The position numbers were made by a program, and so were the translations under genes. Shown one piece after another: positions 1 to 10,116 of a stretch of DNA of 27,716 nucleotides. The DNA is from Isotricha intestinalis (Eukaryota > Ciliophora > Litostomatea > Vestibuliferida > Isotrichidae): positions 1 through 27,716 of the forward strand of contig JAJJLU010003845.1 of assembly GCA_023807065.1 (NCBI GenBank), written 5' to 3'. The notes under the pieces are model-generated. The model did no database searches, had not been told where the DNA came from, and saw only the letters and a program-made list of their open reading frames with translations. Positions within the stretch are counted from its first letter, which is position 1, and each line of letters begins with the position of its first letter.

Positions 1-1039
1 AATTTACTATTAATTAATTTAAGTTTAAAACAAAGATAATTATTGTCGAAGAAATTTGATAATTCTTTTTACAAATTTGAGATTTTTAAATAAGATTTTA
101 CTCATTATTACTTTTAAAACATAATGATAATTCATAAAAAAATGAATATTCCTATTTTATTTATTTTATTAAAATATAGAAGTTTTAATAAAAAAATAAA
201 ATTTAAAGACCAACAAATAAATAATTATAATCTATATAACTAATTTTTCTTATATTCAATTAATTATATTCCTTGTCTCTTTAACAATATCATTATCTTA
301 GTATTAAATCTTTTTCACTTTTTATTATTTTTTAAATAAATTTTTATTAAATTTTAAAGTTTATTATAATTAGTTTTTTCTTTTTTAAATTTTGTCTGAT
401 TCTTCATCAATAAAACTATGATAATAACTTTATAAAACTTTTATTTTATTCATCAATATATTTTCAATTTTCTTCCCAAAATAAAATATTAATAGAGATA
501 TTATTTTTTCTCTTTATTAATTGATGCTATTTTAATTATGTTTATATTATTTATTTTATTTCATTATCATACTTAAAAGATTTGTTTCATTTATATATAA
601 AATTGTTATTTCAATTTATTTATTCAACCAAAAATGATTGAAATATTTATTTCAGATAAAAAAAATAGTAATCAATTGGTTATTGAAATACGAAAAAAAA
701 TAATAAAGAAAAATAATAATATTTTTTAAACAATTAAAAATTTTTATATTCCAATTTGTGTAAGGATAAATCAAATTTTCTAAATATGAATGTATCCTTA
801 ATTCCTTAATTATATAAAATTTTTATTAATTAAATCATTTATTATTCTTTTGCTTTTATTATTCTTTAAAAAGACTAAAAATAAAAATTAAAAATTTATC
901 GATTCCATTAATCCGGAGAAGGTTTAATCAAATATTTTATATGTTGTTATTCCAAAAAAAATAGATAAAAATTTTTAAAAATACATAATAAACTTCGGAA
1001 TTTATTGCTATATAAGAAAATTAAAAAATTATTATAACA
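1..1039. other. Gene-free AT-rich left flank
   Basis: No convincing gene is visible here on either strand. The sequence is about 85-90% A+T with frequent stops in all frames. One 31-codon open frame begins at the ATG at 634 and ends at 729, but it is lysine- and isoleucine-rich, matches nothing I recognise and is most likely chance. A short perfect inverted repeat, TAAGGATA (761-768) with TATCCTTA (793-800), could form an 8-bp stem with a 24-nt loop; no function is apparent. The last ~100 bases should contain the promoter and 5' leader of the gene starting at 1040, but I see no recognisable initiator or TATA element that stands out from the AT background. Confidence 0.6.
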
Positions 1040-1375
1040 ATGAAAATATATTCCTTACTTTTAATTTTTGCTTTATTAACATATATTAATAATACAGATT
1101 ATTGTGGAGATGAAGAAACAACTCCCTCATCAGCAAATGATTGTAAAAACAGAGAACTTGATTCAGATGATAAAGAAGAGGGTGCTGATGCTTGTTGTTT
1201 TTACAAAGGAACATTACTTGTTGAAACAAAAGAGTGTATGGCAGTCAAAAAAAGTAAAGTTAAAGATGCAGTAAAAGAAATGAAAGATGCAGGAGTCAAA
1301 GATGTTTCTATTGATTGTGGTTCGAAATGGATTTCTTTTAGTTTTCTTTTAATGATCCTTATAATATTATTATAA
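1040..1375 (+). CDS. Small Cys-rich secreted protein, probably GPI-anchored
   Basis: This 111-residue protein has the layout of a GPI-anchored surface protein. Residues 1-17 are a hydrophobic signal peptide. A short acidic ectodomain with six cysteines (22, 35, 52, 53, 66, 93) follows. Residues 98-111 form a purely hydrophobic C-terminal tail with no basic anchor after it. A small-residue site at Gly94/Ser95, just before the tail, is a plausible anchor-attachment point. The even number of cysteines, including an adjacent Cys52-Cys53 pair, suggests a disulfide-stabilised mini-domain. Small proteins with a CC pair and a closing IDC-S/G motif before a hydrophobic tail are, in my impression, common in protists, but I cannot name the family. 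The ATG is in an A-rich context (ACAATG) and the stop is TAA. It is the first of four + strand secretory genes. Function is unknown; the secretory call is solid, the GPI call probable. Confidence 0.8.
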   Translation: MKIYSLLLIFALLTYINNTDYCGDEETTPSSANDCKNRELDSDDKEEGADACCFYKGTLLVETKECMAVKKSKVKDAVKEMKDAGVKDVSIDCGSKWISFSFLLMILIILL

Positions 1376-2054
1376 AATTTTATTTTTATTATTTTTTTAA
1401 TTCCCTAAACTTTATTTTTTTATATTATTCTCTTTTTATTGAAGTACTCTTTTGTAAAATAAAATTATATTTTAATAGATTAGCTTTTTATTAGGAAAAA
1501 TATTGATACAAATATTTATGAAATTCTTTAATTGTTCAATATTAAAAAAACTTTATTAAAAATGTGTTCATTTTTTAATTAGTTTATTATGAATTAGAAA
1601 TATTTGAAAAATAAACATTAAATTTTGATTAAATTATAACTAATTAGATTTTTATTTTCCTTTTTCAAAAAAAAAATGTTCATTTTTAAATTGATGAAAC
1701 TCTTTAATTACATGCGTTTTTACGTTTTATTTTTAAAACTATAATTAAAATTAATTAATAAAAAAATTGTAATTTTAATTATTTTTTTTTGAAATAAAAT
1801 ATTTTATTATTTTTAAAATAACGGATTTGTTACTTTTTCTATTATTTAAATAGAATTGAATAATTGATTTTAAGCAAATATATAATATACATTATATTTT
1901 CAAACTTAAAAATTTATTTTACAACTTCATCTGAATAAATAATTGTATGTTTTATTTACTTTTATTTTATTGAATATTTATTAAAATTAATATTATAATT
2001 GGAAAAAAGAGAATAATATCTTTTTTATACATATAAATATTAATTATTTAAAAT
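1376..2054. other. AT-rich spacer without a gene
   Basis: This is the 3' flank of the small Cys-rich gene and the approach to the WD40 relic. It is T-rich at its start and then mixed A/T runs with stops in every frame. I see no RNA gene, no long repeat and no coding character. Confidence 0.55.
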
Positions 2055-3491
2055 ATGAATGAACTTCTTATTTTTTCAAATAAAAGAAAAGTAATATTGT
2101 ATAAAAGTTTAAATTATCGCGTAATCCCAATAATAAAATTGTTTTATGAAAATAATGAACCATTAATAAAATATAAATAATATATTAAATCATAAAGAAA
2201 AAAGAAAAGAATATTCTTTAAAAGAATATACTAAATTAAATAAAATGCCTAATTTAGAAGATGTAGTCTGTATTAATTCATTTATTCATAAAAAAAAATA
2301 TATTGTTGTTTACCTTGAAATGACTTTATTTGGGAAAATTGTTTAAAATAACATAAAATAATTCATAATAAAATTAATATAGAATTTTTTTCAATTCAAA
2401 CAAATATTAAATTAATATATTTTTTTTTTGAAGATTATAAAAGTGAAATTGTTTTGAAGAAGAACATAAATGAAATAAAATTATTTCTTTATTTTATATT
2501 GAATTAAGTAGAAAGGATATTAAATATTATGAAAAAGAAAAATAAAAATTAATGATATTAAAATAATTACAAAAAATTTCTTTAAAAAATAGTAAATGAA
2601 TTAAATAATATATTTTTAGAAAATATTGAAGATTTCAAAATATATAATTTAAAAGAAGTAAATTGTTTTAAACTACAAATAAATTTTATAATACTTTTCC
2701 TTTAAAATATAATATCAAGTGATAAATCAATAAATATATATGATAATAATAAATATAATACAATAAATAATAATGTTGATGAAATAGAATAATTATGATT
2801 ATATAAAAGATGATAATAATTTTCTAACATCTTCAAAAATAGAAGAACTTGGATTATATTAGAAAAAATAAAAATAAATATAATTTAAATATTATTATTA
2901 ATAATGCCTATGATAATATTATCAAAACATTAATTTTAACTTCAAATGGAAATTTAATTTCTTGTTAAAGAGATTAAAAAAATAAAAATTATTGAAAAGA
3001 ATATAATAAATGAATTAAAATTTTAGAATATTCAGATTTTATAAGGATAATATTATTATTAGAAGAAAAAAATATTTTAGTATTATCTGGAAAAAATGAA
3101 AGTATTTTTGATGTTTAAATAATAATAATAATTATGAATCATTAAAAATAAAAAAACTAATGAATGTTTTAAATAATATTAATAATGAATGAATAACTAT
3201 TGAAGGAAATAAAATGAAATAATTAAAAGTATTTCTATTTCAAAATTAAAAACAATAAAAGAAATCAATAATAAATTTCAATTTGGAACATTTGTGTTAT
3301 TCATGATAAAAATTGATTTCTAATTGAAGGATGGAGTAATAAAATTAATATTTATAATAGTTATAATTATGAATATTTAAATACTATTTATAAAGCTCAT
3401 TCAAGTGATATTATTGGAATTTGTTGTTTAAAGTTTTGGAATTATTCTTTATAATTCTAATGATGGTATAATTAAAATTTGGAAATTTTAA
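2055..3491 (+). pseudogene. Decayed WD40-repeat protein gene
   Basis: Reading the three + frames together recovers pieces of several WD40 repeats that no longer share one frame. The ATG at 2055 opens 41 codons before a TAA at 2178-2180. A second piece around 2245-2340 gives VCINSFIH, then after a frame change NDFIWENCLK, a blade-like hydrophobic strand plus an IW ending. Around 2710-2760 there is ISSDKSINIYDN. Around 2930-2970 there is LILTSNGNLISC followed by a stop. Around 3060-3115 there is ILVLSGKNESIFDV. Around 3320-3440 there is LIEGWSNKINIYN and then AHSSDIIGICC, and a frame change leads to NDGIIKIWKF and TAA at 3489-3491. Many stops and frame changes scattered over the whole length argue for an old pseudogene rather than introns or a sequencing error. 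The intact WD40 gene at 22497 has a different sequence, so it is not an obvious parent. Boundaries are approximate. Confidence 0.75.
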
Positions 3492-3794
3492 ATATTTTTT
3501 TCATATTTTTATTGATTTATTTTATATACTTTTTAATTTTTATTTACAAAGGAAAAAATTTTTCTATTATAATTATCTATTTAATCCTATTAAAATTATA
3601 TTATGAAAAATTTTCAATTAAAAGACTCAGTTTATATTCTATTAATAAATTATAGAACAAAAAAATATTTTAATTTAGTTTTTTGTATTTATCATAAACT
3701 TTAAAAAAAAATTAATTGTTTATATTATTAAAAATAGATTTTATATATTAATAATTGATATATATATCCACTCAAAATGAAATAATTAATTTAA
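3492..3794. other. AT-rich spacer upstream of the giant gene
   Basis: This stretch lies between the WD40 relic and the ATG at 3795. It is all short A/T runs with no coding character. It presumably holds the promoter of the giant membrane protein gene, but no distinct element can be singled out. A short upstream ATG frame (ATGAAATAA at 3778-3786) precedes the true start by a few bases. Confidence 0.5.
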
Positions 3795-6700
3795 ATGAGT
3801 GTAAATGAAGTTAAAATAGAAAATTCAGATGTTGGATTAACAACTAATGATGATGGACTTAATTTTAATCAAGAAAAAAGTTTATTATCCAAAAAAAAAA
3901 GAATTATCCTATTTTCATTACTTGGAATATTTTTGGTGGTATTGTTAATTATAAGTGGAACAATCATAATAAAAATAAAAAAAGATAAAAATATTAGTCA
4001 AGTAGTAAACGATGAATATATCCAAGAAGAAGAAAATGATTCTGACATTGAAATTATTGATATAAATTATAAGAAAAAAGATATATTAATATACAATGAA
4101 ATTCAATCAAAAAATTTAAGTTTGAAATTAAAGAATGATAAAAAAGAAAATAAAATAGACCCATATGAATCAACAACAACAATAAAATATTTAATAAATA
4201 TATATGATAATAAGACAATTAATTCAATGATAATATATTATGCATATGCTGGGATAATTGATATTAATTTAAAAATTAGAAATAAGGAATCAATATTAAT
4301 TGGAGGAGAAGATATAAGAGAAAATATAAAGGTTAATGCTGAAACTCCAGTTATTAAATTTAGTTTTAATAAAAAAGGAAAAATATTAACTTTTGAATAT
4401 AATGAACATATGAATAATACTTTGATTAATTATTTATATGAATTTATTGAAAAAGTGATTCCTGAAGTTTCAAAATCTTCTTTTAATAATAATAGAAGAT
4501 TATATGAGAGAAAATACGAAGGAGATAAAAATAATGGATTCATTTTTAATGAAAAAATTCCTAAAAAAAAAAATAAAAATGAAAAAGAAACAATAATTTG
4601 GAAATCAAAAATAGAATCAAATAAAGTTAAAGAAGTAATTGGTTCTAAACATTTATTTCTTTCTTTCATTAATGAAGATGTCTCTTTTTCAATTGATCAA
4701 ATGATAAATAATGTTACTTCTACAATTTCTTTATCACAAAAAGATTCTTTAAATAATGAAGAAATTTCAGATAAAATATCAAATTTATTAAATGAACTTA
4801 ATTTTATTAATTATTTTCAGAATGAAGAAAATCAAAATGAATTATTAAATAATAGAAATTTAGAATATATTAATACATATGCGTTACCAATTTATTTTTC
4901 TTATCCTATTTTTAATAAAAATATTTTAGGTTTTAATTATAGTTTAGCTGCTATTATTGATTTTGTTCCTATTTCAAATTCATTAGATATGAATTTAATT
5001 TTAGCAATTAATAAAAAGGAGTATATTATTTTTTCTGAAAAAAGAGAAATTAATTTCGGTGATATAATTAATAATATCAATGATATTAAAATAAAAATAT
5101 ATTCTATATTTTTAAAAGAAGAGAATATATTTCAATCAATTTTTAATGAATATGAAGAAAAAATTAAAGATTTGATAAATGAATTAAATAATGAAAAGGA
5201 ATATTATCCTTTAATTGAAAATACTGCTTTTAATAATGAATTAAATAAAATTTTAAAAGCTATAAATGAATCAACTGTTACAATTTATAATAGAGTATAT
5301 AATAGTAGTATAAAATCAAATCAAAATTTAAATTCTTTATTTGAAGATATTAAAAATAATAATGAAGAAAATGTAAATCAAATGATTCAAATTACAAATT
5401 CTAATATTGACTCTTTTATTAATTCAAATAAAAACAATTTAGATATATTATATGATTCTTGGAATGAATTTTATCAAAATATTATTCCAATACTTAATAA
5501 TTTTCAAACACAAATTGAAAATGATCATTCTTTTAATTTTGATATAGGACTTTATTATAATATTAAAGATGAAATAAAATATATTTTATATATATTTGAT
5601 AATTTTGTTGATAATTTAAAAAAGAGTTTAAATACTGAAGAAAATAAATTTAAGAAATATTCAAATGATATATTTGAAGAATTAATTGAACCTCAATTAA
5701 AACAAAGTGAAATTATAATAGAAAATATAAAAAATAATTCTTATGTTATTGATGCAATGAATATTATATTAGGAACAATAAATGGAGATAAAAAAAGAAA
5801 TGATACAATAGATAATATTAATAATTTAAGAATTATTCTTAATTCAATTATGAATGAAATTTTTTCTCAAATATCAAAAACATATTCTAATAAAATTATA
5901 TCTGAACAATTTATTTCTGTTCAAAATGATATTAAATTAAAATATGATGAAATGAATATTCAAAAAGAAGAAATTATCAATAAACTTAAATTATTAAATA
6001 AATATGATATTGATTATAATATTTATTTTGAAGATTTTAAAGTGTTATATAATTTAAGAGATGAAATAAAAAAAAAGAAAAATGAAAGTTTGAAACAGAA
6101 TTTTTCAAATCAATTAAAAGATTTATCAGATTATTTTTTAGATAAAAATGAAACAGATGAAATAAATAATACAATTATTAATTATTTTAAAAATATTTCA
6201 AATTATCTTTCTAATGGAGATTTTAATAATTCAATTATTGAATCTGAAAAATTTATTAATATTGTTGATTCAATTTATGAAAAATATTTGGGAGAAGATT
6301 TTGTAAACAAAATTTCTAACTATTATTCAAATAAAAACTTAATTGAAAAAATGATAAATGATTATTATCAAGAATTAAATACATCTTATTCAAAAATAAA
6401 TACTTCATTCATTGATATTAATTATAAAAATCATAAAGATAAATATATTTCTAAACCAAAAGAAATAATAAATCAAATAAGAAATATTTCATATACTATT
6501 TCTCCTGAAAATATTACTTTATATAAAGAAATTGAAGATTTAATTATTAACAAAATTAATTATTGTGTTTTTTATTCATCTGATTCAATTTTTGAAATTA
6601 TTATGTATGAATTTAAATCATTTCTTCAAAAAAATTTAAGTGAAATTTGTGAAATTAACAACAACACAAAAAACTGTGAAAAAATTGAGGAGAATTTAAG

Positions 6701-9700
6701 AAAGGTTTACTTAAAATATAATAATTTTAATAATCCACATATTTATGTTCCAAAAGTAAAAGATGATCAATTTGGAATTAAAGATATTATTATTTCAAAA
6801 GAAAATGATATTAAAAATTCTTTTCAAGTAATAATAGATAAAATAAATCTTGATTTTGAAAATGATAATATATCATTATTTGATAATGATAATTATCAAA
6901 TATCAAAATTAATTCTTTCTCAATCAACTCTTCAATCAATAATAAATATTTCTCAAAAAATTTTTGAAAATGATATTCTTTCAAACTTTAATCCAATTGA
7001 ATATACAGAATTTTTTAAGAATAAATTAAAATCTCAAAATAATGAAACATTAAATTTTATTTATAAATTACTTGAAATGTTCAATAATGAAACTTCTAAT
7101 TATATAAATAATTCATTAGAAAAATTTAAATCTGACATTCAATTATATTTATTTTATGGAATAAATATCGATGAAATTAATAAAAATATTGATGTTATTG
7201 CAAATAATACATTTATACTTCCTAATTATTTAAAAAATGAATTGATGGGTTATCTTTATTATTCGAGTGGTCCACTTGCTAAAATAGAAAACATATTTAA
7301 TGAAGAAATTAATTTCCATTCTATTACTTCAGAGAATAAATACCATTTTAATGAAGATAATTATCGAAAAGATTTTATGGAAACATATGATTTAATACAA
7401 AATGAATATGAAAAAAGAAAAAAAGAATTATTTAAAGATTTTGATATTTCTAATTTAATTAATTCATTATCAAATAATATTAATAATTATATTGAAGAAT
7501 ATTATGAAAATACTCTTGAAAGTATTCATCATATAAGTGAAATAACTAAATTTGAATTTTTAAATATGACTATTTCAATTAAAGAACTTTATGAAAAAAT
7601 ATTGGAAAATAATAAAGATAAAATAATTGATAAAAAAAATAAAAGTATAAAAGAAATTTATGAATCATATTTTGAAAAATTAAAAAATGCAATATTTGAA
7701 GAGATTGATATAGAATTTAATATTATTTTACAAAGATTAAATTATGAATATATGTCAACTACAATGTTTTATAATATACATTCTAATAATATTGATGAAA
7801 TTATTTATGAAATTAAATTTGAAGAAATATCAAAAAAAGATTTGATTAATGCAATAAATTTATTCTTTGAAAAAATTAATCATATTTATAATTGTGAAAA
7901 TATTAATGAAATTTTGAATATATCTCAAAATAATGTAATAAAAGAATATCCTTTTAAAGTTGATTTTGAAAATGAATTATCAAATCCAATTTATAATGAT
8001 ATAATAATGATATCTCAATTAAGTTATAATAGATTAATAGAAGAAAAAAAATTATTTCAATATTATATTCAAAAATTGTATTTGCAACAATTGGATGGGT
8101 TTGTTGCTGATTTTTTTGAAAATGATGGAAAAAATTATTTAATTCTTTCCTCTCAAAATGATTATATAAATAACATTTATCCTAATTTTCAATTAATATC
8201 TTCATCAATTAATGAAAATTATAATTTTTTCATTAATCTAATTGAAACTGAGAAAATACAAACTCTTCAATTAAATGTTTGGAATAGTTTAAATGAAAAA
8301 TTAGATATAATTGAAAATAAATTAACAATTATTCCAAATAAAATTAATGATGCTATTTTTACTAAAATTGAAGTTATTAAAGAAGTTATTCAAAATGAAT
8401 TAATTAATTCATTTTATAAATATATTGAAGAAGAAAATAAAAAATTGAAAAATAAACTTAATTCAAAAGTATATGAATTAATTCCAATACAATTTGATTC
8501 TACATATAAAGAATTAACAGAAATGGGTTTTAATGAATTTAATGAAAACATTATTAAACAGACAAAAGAAATGTATAATACAAAAATTACAAAAGACTTA
8601 AAAAACATAACAGATGATATTAATAATTATAAAAAATATATTTCTTCACTAAGAACATCAATTACAAATCAACAATTTTTAGTTTTAGAATCATATTATG
8701 AAAAATTAAATAAATCAACTTCTTCTTTTAAAAATGAAAATTTAGAAAAACCAGAAAAAAATGAAAATATTTTATCTTTGTTTGAAAATAAAATATTTTC
8801 TTTTGTTAATAATATTATCCAAGAATATAATAATGGAAAAAAAGAAGGAGAAGAAGAAATAAATAAATTATTAAAATCTTTTGAAGTAGGAAATCTTGTT
8901 GATTCAACTTTAGTTAATTTTAAATCAAGCAATGTAAAGAATGATATTCTTACTCTTCAAAATAAATTCTCTTTAACTTATGAAAATTTCAAAACAGATA
9001 TTAATAATAAAATGAAAGATTTCTTTTTGGGATTCAAAGATAAAATAAAAGATATTAATTTTAATGGTTTTAAAAAAAAATTACGTAATTTAGAAAAATA
9101 TAATTCGATACAAATAGAAGAAATATTAAATAAATTTGAAGCAATGTATCAAAATTTTAGTCAAAAAATTTTAAATTATGAAGGATATTATAATTTAACA
9201 AAAAAAAGAAATAAAAATTTTCAAATAACATATAGTACTATATCTTCATTAACAAATAATTTTTACATTAATAAACATCTTATTCTACAATATACTGATG
9301 ATTCAACATTAGATGATTATTTAATGAAAATAGAAAGAGATTCAAATTCAATTCAGAATGATTCTTTATCTTTTATAATTGAATGTGAAATTCGAACAGA
9401 TAATTTTCATAACACCATTTATTCTTCAATGAAATATTCTTGGAATAATATAAGTAAAGATATTTCTTCTTCTATTTATCAAATTTTAGACGATATTTAT
9501 TCTGAGAAACTTAGTTATTTAAATGATATTTCTGAAAATAATACTATTTTTCAAGATTATTTATTAAATAATACTGTTCATTTTAATTCTGATGAAATTA
9601 TAAATTCAATTGATATTAATATTAAAATTAAAGATCAAAAATATGGTTATTCATTAAAAAAAGTAAATAACTATGATTTTAATCTTGATGTGTATGTAGG

Positions 9701-9974
9701 AAGTAAAATAGATATAACAACAAATGTAAATATTAAAAATTTAATTATTCAAACAATTTCTGGAGAAGTTGGCTCAGGAAAAGTAGGAATAAATGCAAAT
9801 TATACTTTACATGATTATACTGTTGGTATTGATGGTTATGCCTATTTAGATGAAGTGAATTATGAATCTTCTCTTTCAATTAAAGAAAGTTCTGAATGTG
9901 TTTTTAAAGAAAATAAATCTGAACCTGAAAGAAATGAGCACTTTAAAAGAAGTTTTTCAAATTATATAGAATAA
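3795..9974 (+). CDS. Giant type II membrane protein with ~2000-residue helical ectodomain
   Basis: This 2059-residue protein begins with a ~35-residue hydrophilic tail ending in a basic cluster (SKKKR, 32-36). One strong transmembrane helix follows (about 37-60). There is no signal peptide and no later hydrophobic segment, so the topology should be N-in/C-out (type II), with about 2000 residues outside the cytoplasm or in a lumen. The ectodomain is mostly predicted helix, Asn/Lys/Glu/Ile-rich with many N-x-S/T sequons and very few cysteines, consistent with a long glycosylated helical or spectrin-like stalk. The last ~130 residues change character: they are richer in Gly/Val/Thr/Tyr with alternating strand-like segments (for example SGEVGSGKVGINANYTL), which looks like a beta-rich end domain. 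No known enzyme or adhesion motif is visible. The ATG context is AAATG and the stop is TAA. It could be a surface or vacuolar giant protein; it is not recognised, and function is unassigned. Confidence 0.85.
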   Translation: MSVNEVKIENSDVGLTTNDDGLNFNQEKSLLSKKKRIILFSLLGIFLVVLLIISGTIIIKIKKDKNISQVVNDEYIQEEENDSDIEIIDINYKKKDILIYNEIQSKNLSLKLKNDKKENKIDPYESTTTIKYLINIYDNKTINSMIIYYAYAGIIDINLKIRNKESILIGGEDIRENIKVNAETPVIKFSFNKKGKILTFEYNEHMNNTLINYLYEFIEKVIPEVSKSSFNNNRRLYERKYEGDKNNGFIFNEKIPKKKNKNEKETIIWKSKIESNKVKEVIGSKHLFLSFINEDVSFSIDQMINNVTSTISLSQKDSLNNEEISDKISNLLNELNFINYFQNEENQNELLNNRNLEYINTYALPIYFSYPIFNKNILGFNYSLAAIIDFVPISNSLDMNLILAINKKEYIIFSEKREINFGDIINNINDIKIKIYSIFLKEENIFQSIFNEYEEKIKDLINELNNEKEYYPLIENTAFNNELNKILKAINESTVTIYNRVYNSSIKSNQNLNSLFEDIKNNNEENVNQMIQITNSNIDSFINSNKNNLDILYDSWNEFYQNIIPILNNFQTQIENDHSFNFDIGLYYNIKDEIKYILYIFDNFVDNLKKSLNTEENKFKKYSNDIFEELIEPQLKQSEIIIENIKNNSYVIDAMNIILGTINGDKKRNDTIDNINNLRIILNSIMNEIFSQISKTYSNKIISEQFISVQNDIKLKYDEMNIQKEEIINKLKLLNKYDIDYNIYFEDFKVLYNLRDEIKKKKNESLKQNFSNQLKDLSDYFLDKNETDEINNTIINYFKNISNYLSNGDFNNSIIESEKFINIVDSIYEKYLGEDFVNKISNYYSNKNLIEKMINDYYQELNTSYSKINTSFIDINYKNHKDKYISKPKEIINQIRNISYTISPENITLYKEIEDLIINKINYCVFYSSDSIFEIIMYEFKSFLQKNLSEICEINNNTKNCEKIEENLRKVYLKYNNFNNPHIYVPKVKDDQFGIKDIIISKENDIKNSFQVIIDKINLDFENDNISLFDNDNYQISKLILSQSTLQSIINISQKIFENDILSNFNPIEYTEFFKNKLKSQNNETLNFIYKLLEMFNNETSNYINNSLEKFKSDIQLYLFYGINIDEINKNIDVIANNTFILPNYLKNELMGYLYYSSGPLAKIENIFNEEINFHSITSENKYHFNEDNYRKDFMETYDLIQNEYEKRKKELFKDFDISNLINSLSNNINNYIEEYYENTLESIHHISEITKFEFLNMTISIKELYEKILENNKDKIIDKKNKSIKEIYESYFEKLKNAIFEEIDIEFNIILQRLNYEYMSTTMFYNIHSNNIDEIIYEIKFEEISKKDLINAINLFFEKINHIYNCENINEILNISQNNVIKEYPFKVDFENELSNPIYNDIIMISQLSYNRLIEEKKLFQYYIQKLYLQQLDGFVADFFENDGKNYLILSSQNDYINNIYPNFQLISSSINENYNFFINLIETEKIQTLQLNVWNSLNEKLDIIENKLTIIPNKINDAIFTKIEVIKEVIQNELINSFYKYIEEENKKLKNKLNSKVYELIPIQFDSTYKELTEMGFNEFNENIIKQTKEMYNTKITKDLKNITDDINNYKKYISSLRTSITNQQFLVLESYYEKLNKSTSSFKNENLEKPEKNENILSLFENKIFSFVNNIIQEYNNGKKEGEEEINKLLKSFEVGNLVDSTLVNFKSSNVKNDILTLQNKFSLTYENFKTDINNKMKDFFLGFKDKIKDINFNGFKKKLRNLEKYNSIQIEEILNKFEAMYQNFSQKILNYEGYYNLTKKRNKNFQITYSTISSLTNNFYINKHLILQYTDDSTLDDYLMKIERDSNSIQNDSLSFIIECEIRTDNFHNTIYSSMKYSWNNISKDISSSIYQILDDIYSEKLSYLNDISENNTIFQDYLLNNTVHFNSDEIINSIDINIKIKDQKYGYSLKKVNNYDFNLDVYVGSKIDITTNVNIKNLIIQTISGEVGSGKVGINANYTLHDYTVGIDGYAYLDEVNYESSLSIKESSECVFKENKSEPERNEHFKRSFSNYIE

Positions 9975-10116
9975 TATTTATTTTATTATATTTTTTAATA
10001 ATTTTATTATAATTTAAGATAATTTTTTTTATATTTTTCTTAAAAAAATTATTACCCTTTTTTAAAGAATACCTTTTTTTTCTTATAAAACTAATTCAAT
10101 CTTCTTATTATAAAAA

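Noticed and set aside
895..930. Possible RNA gene around the locally less AT-rich CCGGAGAAGG
   Set aside because: No cloverleaf, box A/B pair or other fold could be built around it.
2055..3491. An intact gene using TAA or TAG as sense codons (ciliate-type code)
   Set aside because: Frame changes as well as stops are needed to read the WD40 pieces, and all other genes use TAA/TAG as stops with CAA for Gln.
4430..8932. Three short minus-strand frames within the giant gene
   Set aside because: Antisense shadows of Asn/Lys/Glu-rich coding sequence, with no independent coding character.
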